Below are positions 19,201 through 22,690 of a DNA stretch of 22,690 nucleotides, one piece after another. Position numbers and translations under genes: made by a program. Under the pieces are notes generated by a model. That model worked only from the letters and a program-made list of their open reading frames with translations, was not told where the DNA came from and searched no databases. Source of the stretch: a virus; the IMG/VR virus record IMGVR_UViG_3300009130_000147, positions 1 through 22,690 of that record; one strand, given 5' to 3'. Each line of letters opens with the position of its first letter. Position 1 is the stretch's first letter.

Positions 19201-22200
19201 ACTTCAAGCATCGGATGTGGAGATCTGGGAAGATGGTTCATCTGTATTTAGCTTGGGCGCTGGTGTTTATCAGGTCGGGTGGAAATTTAGAATAACTCGG
19301 CAATATAACAATATCTTTTACCAACATGACAATGGTACGGACACTTGGACGACTTTTTATAAGAGTTCTAAGCCAATTATCACAAAATTGTTGCCGGATG
19401 CCTCTATTCACGAGGAAGGTGCTTCAATATCGGGCATAGTAGTTAATGTTAGTCGCGACAATAACATAGTTTATCCAGGATTTTGCTTTTTTACAGGTTC
19501 TGACTTGGCAGCATCTGGTGCAATTGGCACATACCTCAACAACCTTAACGGTCCTTATGGCTATCCTTCTTGGAAGCAAATCCGCACAGGCGAAACACCA
19601 GTTGCGCGGTATCATAAGAATAATAACATTCTTTCAATTTTAAAATCTAGCTCAACTGGTCGAACAGATCAATATAGAAATTTTGTCCAACCACCCGTAG
19701 AGTTCAAATATCGCCCACTCAACACCGTCCATTCGGCACCAGTGGGCGAAACAGTGTCTCAACCGATCACACTAAGACATACTTACGGTAACAATAAATG
19801 TCTCTTTTCTGAAGGTCCGACCAATGATGGAACTTCCGATAGTGGTTCCATTGCCAATTGGTTGCTCCAGTCCGACACAAATGGTTCAGTGGAAGTTTAT
19901 GATCGGATCGTTGCAGATGCTTCTCTCGACGCAGATTTGTCATCAGTGGAATATCGAGAAATCATTTATCCTCGTTCGACTAACACTGGTTTGGCACAAA
20001 CACGCGGAAGAATAGGTTACGCGGAAGTTGCAAATGGAACGTTAAATGCTGATGGAACAATTTCAGCGTCTTTATCAAATGGAACAAACGGCATTGATCG
20101 CGGACCACTGGAGAGAAGGACTTATTGGAGAAACCAAGCAAAGTATAGGAATAGGAGGTCTGGAATAACTCCTGGTGGAGCAAATCTTGGAGTCGTGGCT
20201 CTCGGCGGGAGCAACAACGAGTCTAAGTGGTATAGTATAGCCAGCACACTACCAAATTCTCAAGGATATTATGATGGATTTGCCACAAGTATTTACGGTC
20301 TGGGTAAAACACCAATTGTCGCTGAGTTGGATTGGGTGTTTCGGACTGGACTCAAACAAAACTGGGCGTTTAGTAATTATCGAATAAGTGGCGGCGTATC
20401 AATCAACAATTTTGCTGACATGGGTGAACTTAACTCTGCCAACGCATGGACCTGGGAAGGTTGGGCAGGAACCAATGTTAGCGGTAATGTTCCTGCGGGC
20501 GGATTACAATATACTTCTGTGCATTATCCCACAGCTTCAGCATATTACTATCACTTTCCAGCCTTATCGCCTGGGCAGTTTTCGGCATCGGCATATGGAA
20601 TCTCCCCAACACAACATACGCAGTCTTTAATGGCAAATCGACCATTAGAATGGCGCACAGAAGAACTTTCAGGCAAAAAACCATTCTTTGATTCATACAA
20701 AGAATATGCAGAAGATATTCGAGGTCTTGGAAAAAGCTTGACAGTTATTCCAGAGTTTAAGATTTCTGAACATATGCCATATTATTTAAAATACAATTTC
20801 AGAAGCCAGAATGATAAGATTCTGTCTTTGCCAGGTGGCAATATAACATCCAGTGCAAATATTGAAGAATTCCGCGCCCCAACCCAATTTCCAGCGATGA
20901 CGCTCCCAACTGGTATCCGCGAGCTTGATGAGAAATTCTTTAATGATTATTCTAATTCTGATTTCCAAAAATATTTTGGAGAATTTGAAGGCTCATATCC
21001 TGATGAGAAATCTGAAATAACTTTGCGCTGTAATGGGGTTAAAAAGCTGCTCCCTTATGACGGTTTCTATCCACAGCAAAGAACTTTGCAGCTCGCCTCA
21101 TTATTTTCACAATCAATTGCTCCATATGTAAACGGCATCGGCTGGCGACATGGTGCATCTGACGGTTCATCAAACTCTGCACAGTCGGGTGCTCTGGCAT
21201 TACAATCTTTGCTCCAACCGTATTATGCGCCCGGTATTATGTATAATACCATTAAGTCAGGAATAGCAGTCGATTGGGGAGCCTTGACTGGTTCATCGCT
21301 TTCTCTTGCTGGGTCAGGCGTTCTTACTAATGCTGCAATAAGTTCTAGTATAAATTATCGAATTGGCTTCGAAAGTATTCTCGACCCTCTAGGTAGTGTC
21401 GGCTTACCCGCGAGCGCATCCGGCAATTCTAAAATGTTTTTGTTAACTCCAACATGGCAATACATACAACGCGGAAATAATTACGCGGGAGATCAAACCT
21501 ACCAACGAAATTCTCCTCGTCAACCTTGGACCTCAATCGATCAAGTTAAAAGAACCGCAGCAAAAGACACAAAAGAATACAATCTTTATAAAGCGGCAAC
21601 AAACAACTTCTTCGCTGAAATTCCAAATTTTTTCTTACAAGGAGAAAAACTGAAAGCCATTTATTCCAAGAACCAGGGCGATGTTGGGCAGAGCTTACAG
21701 GAGGGTTATGATTACTATATGAACATAACTCTTGAAAAGACACCGGATTTAGTGATGATGCAGGAGGATAATCAAGATATCTTAATTCCCCTAACGGGGG
21801 CTGCCGGTTTTCGAGATGTTCCGTTTTACGATGGAAGATTGTTTGGTCCACCTGTTTTGGCAGGAATGAAAGAGACATGGGGAAAAACCGAATTTATGAA
21901 TGGCGATGCAACACCAACACTTCGGGTATCTGCGCCGGGATATGCACCCTATACACCGCCATATTTTTATGGAAAATCTGTCATGACGCTTAAATTTTCT
22001 GCTAATTCTTCAAATGTGCGTGAGAATTTTTCATGGAATAAGTATTTTAATGAAGTGTCTATGAGCTTTTCGAATGAGAGGATGGATGCAATGTTTGCCT
22101 CTATTGCTGGTTCAGATTATACTTCCAACCCATCTCCAGCAAAAGCATCAGCTATGCAGATTACAAGCTCTATTAAGTGGGATGGTTTGTCAATACAAAG

Positions 22201-22690
22201 AGAGGTGATTAGGGATTCACTAGGAAAGGTTAAAGAAGTTAGGGAGCAAAATGACTCCCTACGTCAATGGGTTATTAGTCCATTTATGGAGACTCCTGTT
22301 TTAGATTTTAGTAGTAATTCTTATCCACCAGCAACTGGTCCTCGTGGAATGTGGTCCGGGTATGGTTCAATCCCTGACAACGCTAGTGGCGTAAAACTGT
22401 CTGTCGAAGAAAGTCTCGAACAAGTAGAATTTAGCAGTGAAACCGCCAAAGACTTTGCGTCAATTGCTTTCGCCAAGGGAGCAGCAAGAGAACAGAAAAT
22501 CGGTCAAGTTAATTCAGCCGGTAAAGACATTTCAGAGGCAATTGTCGCAATCCCATATCTCACCCGACCAACGACGGGTGATGAAGCCTATACCACTGAA
22601 AATACTTTTCTTGATGATCGTTATTTCTTTTCGTTAAGAGCATACCCAGGCAACGCTTGGGATGCCTCCGGCGTATTCAAGGCAATTAAA
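13208..22690 (+). CDS. Giant modular tail/fibre protein with LamG-like and lectin-like domains (at least 3161 aa, 3' end outside window)
   Basis: Reading from ATG 13208, six bases after the previous stop, I find no stop in 3161 codons. AAGAG at 13194-13198 is a modest ribosome site. Domains in order: a LamG/concanavalin-A-like sandwich at about 173-350 (LTLEFWLN, SWNHYALSF, LDDFRYWRR); an adaptor-like helical segment with FDTLQLQIEAVPKLKELKYP (517-536) and KGTEKSFRNLIRCYGI (605-620), a pattern I associate with phage tail proteins; a second LamG-like sandwich at about 691-888 (KWNFAVKIK, FFVGAHR, SSARVWMDY); segments VGGRQHRH (1380-1387) and RFSAPGGPE (1518-1526); two diverged copies of a lectin-like domain (1619-1805 and 1916-2081); and a C-terminal region with SGKKPFFDSY (2488-2497) and IPEFKISEHMPYY (about 2514-2526). 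The protein is rich in Gly, Ser, Thr, Asn and Tyr, with no membrane segment. It is probably a peripheral baseplate or long fibre protein for surface binding. The exact role is unknown. Confidence 0.7.
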   Translation, partial: MSDIKNLFGKNKNTQVLSDSSLQKEGAKIESVDYLKSNLKQKRRFIPYIDFSSASNFARYGSAEKYYTDSINYISNEYPYDGSLREKIDWNLSGSYFDKHLFDNEYPRTNGFILVGKNYGTPIADAGGYDTFSAASKEYIFVKGSPHPAIGNGSLRNDWKDYNLYNTSSFGRYNLEIQGDNGLTLEFWLNKDDYDSSDESSKEIVFDLWNSGTFGNSDYGRFRVELTGGASTDVLDPVFNIELRSGSAGFSYRSDITGPHSTTISLSSSVSLTGSWNHYALSFQNTGSQMFGKLYCNGQLAHSVVAGSSIGQVTGSMIATIGSLVTSVSGTYGAIGAGKLSASLDDFRYWRRIRTSEKIGKYWFTSVNGGTNSDITNAASASTKYSYENPLDLGVYYKFNEGINNTTASVPNDAIILDYSGRTTNGAWTGYTYGSRFTGSAMVISKAAKSEFKDPIIYSNHPDVVSLRTDKTAEGLVYDQQNNASLYHSFPAWIIEEDESNNSDGLKDLTQILGSYFDTLQLQIEAVPKLKELKYPSGSNKPYPFADKLVNSLGFVTSEVLENATALEYFASRNDVQSYSKKLNETKNIIYQNIYNNLNYIFKTKGTEKSFRNLIRCYGIDEELVKLNLYASNTSYEFRDNKDFRVVKKRYADFNKSTRFGATVFQQTSSLNVNSREYVSSSAEMIFRGNTYEAEVIFPDKLDFNSPYYVSNDFVTASIYGCHTLGTSGNWGSPDVGNFQVQSVRPGIHSSDAYFQLTGSSGGFFPLLTSSVFRNVYDDSKWNFAVKIKPSKYPQADGVAGSATGSYDIEFSGYNYVLDVLVNSFEASSTISSNGARKFLSANKRFFVGAHRTNFDGGILQRADSKISSARVWMDYLDNSVIKAHAQDVGNFGSQYPYKNAYISQMSQSLGDNVVNIPQMETLALYWDFETITGSNASGQFVVPDVSSGSVSLANRWGWLGPIAKYQHTGLGYDFEASDTGSIDRRYVQSAKQQLPEVGNSSDMVSIIDDTTNQIFTRDSRPIDYYFAFEKSMYGIVSEQIINYFGTIVAFNDLIGAPVNRYRQDYKDLEKLRSLYFERVQNTPDFEKFMEYYKWIDSSIGLMLQQLIPASANFTEDLRNMVESHVLERNKYWNKFPTLEMKASDPEAGLRGINEMLYSGKRGLAPIPTTATDSNCEWWLDRTERNNPNITSGVSSVDTDRNTIRRANDFKSGSGPTLAVSRDSTSTTTTYTGQAYALRNFTKPYKLTVDESPEIHGGSNFAKNKTVEYTHEALKFDSSEQLTIAAASVPAKEGCEDVIDPNSKFKLDAKVANSTDPEGYLSGKSRIFAPFSIYSSSVQSGYESVFLKDFNRWDINNYHDDIYGDDKGIPVQGPFTEAHVGGRQHRHVNVNTASTDTTLTRPEAWDLSMDANTLTISHRSAHQPRATMIRDAYAKRPLNIANIKWGTGSQVAGNYQHDYQIVQTSGRKINNRYFVKSEGFVPDVNFVTASSTYLSGVIDYALPRYDLTGSNKFIFVERFSAPGGPEVTRGNLDTNSEEFGIYNGLNYRNLTVRNALQSWQTEHCGQFGISPTGSPGDGTSPVEHRTNALSYDGVIASYHKINRNPFVNASNVKEQSKYVWWNIVDGCAVPSYQNNDVYLTKLLNAGTSYNNGVAISEQRVGMNGFVEFQVHEPESNTDYSGSVAVGFFGVSSNAYLDSIANITLDWQTVPRGRIYCTINGGTVHTVSVPNGYLAWTPNERFRIVREGDNIYFQRTSGSNVFKDFFKTQLPYDGPGSYTSFKAGAWLYHDGNYSYGRSSVKNVKISSGRYDNWYVQHAIPQSELQYAWINDSYDLYKSQPSGYASNYSVPSGSTSTTASAVQFSSASNWGFDPIENGELYPVNYVNMLPVLPTSLKSPSAYKYGLFGNIGSKSRVKAGWYDLKNVTLTENGTKLTKTSADGWDGAAAGTQEINGNGYIEFTADQTDAYLFVGLNDNPPAHFSGGSPAYLAFSDMEYSIELQASDVEIWEDGSSVFSLGAGVYQVGWKFRITRQYNNIFYQHDNGTDTWTTFYKSSKPIITKLLPDASIHEEGASISGIVVNVSRDNNIVYPGFCFFTGSDLAASGAIGTYLNNLNGPYGYPSWKQIRTGETPVARYHKNNNILSILKSSSTGRTDQYRNFVQPPVEFKYRPLNTVHSAPVGETVSQPITLRHTYGNNKCLFSEGPTNDGTSDSGSIANWLLQSDTNGSVEVYDRIVADASLDADLSSVEYREIIYPRSTNTGLAQTRGRIGYAEVANGTLNADGTISASLSNGTNGIDRGPLERRTYWRNQAKYRNRRSGITPGGANLGVVALGGSNNESKWYSIASTLPNSQGYYDGFATSIYGLGKTPIVAELDWVFRTGLKQNWAFSNYRISGGVSINNFADMGELNSANAWTWEGWAGTNVSGNVPAGGLQYTSVHYPTASAYYYHFPALSPGQFSASAYGISPTQHTQSLMANRPLEWRTEELSGKKPFFDSYKEYAEDIRGLGKSLTVIPEFKISEHMPYYLKYNFRSQNDKILSLPGGNITSSANIEEFRAPTQFPAMTLPTGIRELDEKFFNDYSNSDFQKYFGEFEGSYPDEKSEITLRCNGVKKLLPYDGFYPQQRTLQLASLFSQSIAPYVNGIGWRHGASDGSSNSAQSGALALQSLLQPYYAPGIMYNTIKSGIAVDWGALTGSSLSLAGSGVLTNAAISSSINYRIGFESILDPLGSVGLPASASGNSKMFLLTPTWQYIQRGNNYAGDQTYQRNSPRQPWTSIDQVKRTAAKDTKEYNLYKAATNNFFAEIPNFFLQGEKLKAIYSKNQGDVGQSLQEGYDYYMNITLEKTPDLVMMQEDNQDILIPLTGAAGFRDVPFYDGRLFGPPVLAGMKETWGKTEFMNGDATPTLRVSAPGYAPYTPPYFYGKSVMTLKFSANSSNVRENFSWNKYFNEVSMSFSNERMDAMFASIAGSDYTSNPSPAKASAMQITSSIKWDGLSIQREVIRDSLGKVKEVREQNDSLRQWVISPFMETPVLDFSSNSYPPATGPRGMWSGYGSIPDNASGVKLSVEESLEQVEFSSETAKDFASIAFAKGAAREQKIGQVNSAGKDISEAIVAIPYLTRPTTGDEAYTTENTFLDDRYFFSLRAYPGNAWDASGVFKAIK
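18062..18622 (+). repeat. Lectin-like (SPRY/concanavalin-A-type) domain, copy 1 within the giant tail protein
   Basis: This covers residues 1619-1805. Key marks are VWWNIV at the start, AISEQ...NGFVEF, AVGFFGVS, RGRIYCTINGG, ERFRIVREGDNIYFQR, and a closing AGAWLYH...VKNVKIS. The order of strands matches copy 2 at 18953-19450: N-G-(F/Y)-(V/I)-E-F, then (F)VG(F/L), then (E/K)FRI.R....I(Y/F)(F/Y)Q, then a final strand after D.S/A. The copies are recognisable only as protein; no nucleotide repeat is evident. Confidence 0.5.
18953..19450 (+). repeat. Lectin-like (SPRY/concanavalin-A-type) domain, copy 2 within the giant tail protein
   Basis: This covers residues 1916-2081. It has the textbook form of the module: LTKTSADGWDGAAAGTQ, GNGYIEFTADQTDAYLFVGL, MEYSIELQASDVEIWEDG, GWKFRITRQYNNIFYQHDNG, then LLPDASIHEEGASISGIVV. 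This layout (GW..GA..TQ, GYVEF, VGL, ..YE.G, FRI....G.V.Y..NG, DASL...GA) is one I associate with repeated domains of large bacterial surface and Rhs-like proteins. It probably binds a glycan or other surface ligand. Confidence 0.6.

Noticed and set aside
13710-22637. Many 60-110 codon ORFs on both strands within the last 9.5 kb
   Set aside because: All lie inside the continuous plus-strand frame from 13208. Their translations lack domain patterns, while the long frame shows clear LamG-like and lectin-like domains.
13208-22690. Stop codon reassignment to explain the very long open frame
   Set aside because: No in-frame TAA, TAG or TGA was met, Trp is encoded by TGG, and neighbouring genes end in TAG or TAA. 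The standard code is sufficient.

Overview
The window looks like part of the tail and baseplate module of a tailed bacteriophage with a contractile tail, or a close relative of one. Two genes anchor this: a GPW/gp25-family wedge protein (9482-9871) followed directly by a gp6 / baseplate-J-like wedge protein (9895-11697). Everything reads on the plus strand. Genes are packed with gaps of 1 to 44 bases, the DNA is AT-rich, and no cellular housekeeping gene is visible. Several short sequence motifs resemble those I associate with structural proteins of large uncultured aquatic myoviruses, but that recollection could not be checked. The host cannot be determined.

Layout: (1) 1-106, the last 34 codons of an upstream gene. 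(2) 109-1323, a 404-residue virion protein with a possible spike-like segment and an HxH motif. (3) 1326-9437, a 2703-residue protein of unknown function that starts two bases after the previous stop. (4) 9482-9871, gp25-like wedge protein. (5) 9895-11697, gp6/J-like wedge protein. (6) 11699-13201, a 500-residue beta-rich structural protein whose N-terminal half resembles DNRLRE domains. (7) 13208 to the window edge, a gene with no stop codon in 3161 codons. It encodes a giant modular protein with LamG/concanavalin-A-like sandwiches and two diverged copies of a lectin-like domain of a type I associate with bacterial surface proteins.

Working together: gp25 and gp6 should build the baseplate wedges. 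Items 6 and 7 sit where T4 encodes peripheral wedge proteins and fibres (genes 7 to 12), so they probably form the outer baseplate and host-contact apparatus. Items 2 and 3 lie upstream and may belong to the central hub/spike or to another baseplate part. Two genes together (2703 and at least 3161 residues) take up about 78% of the window.

No stretch above 300 bases lacks a gene. I saw no tRNA, CRISPR array, mobile element, convincing promoter or terminator. The spacing suggests one polycistronic late transcript, with translational coupling at several junctions. Stops are TAG or TAA, and the reading frames are intact under the standard code.
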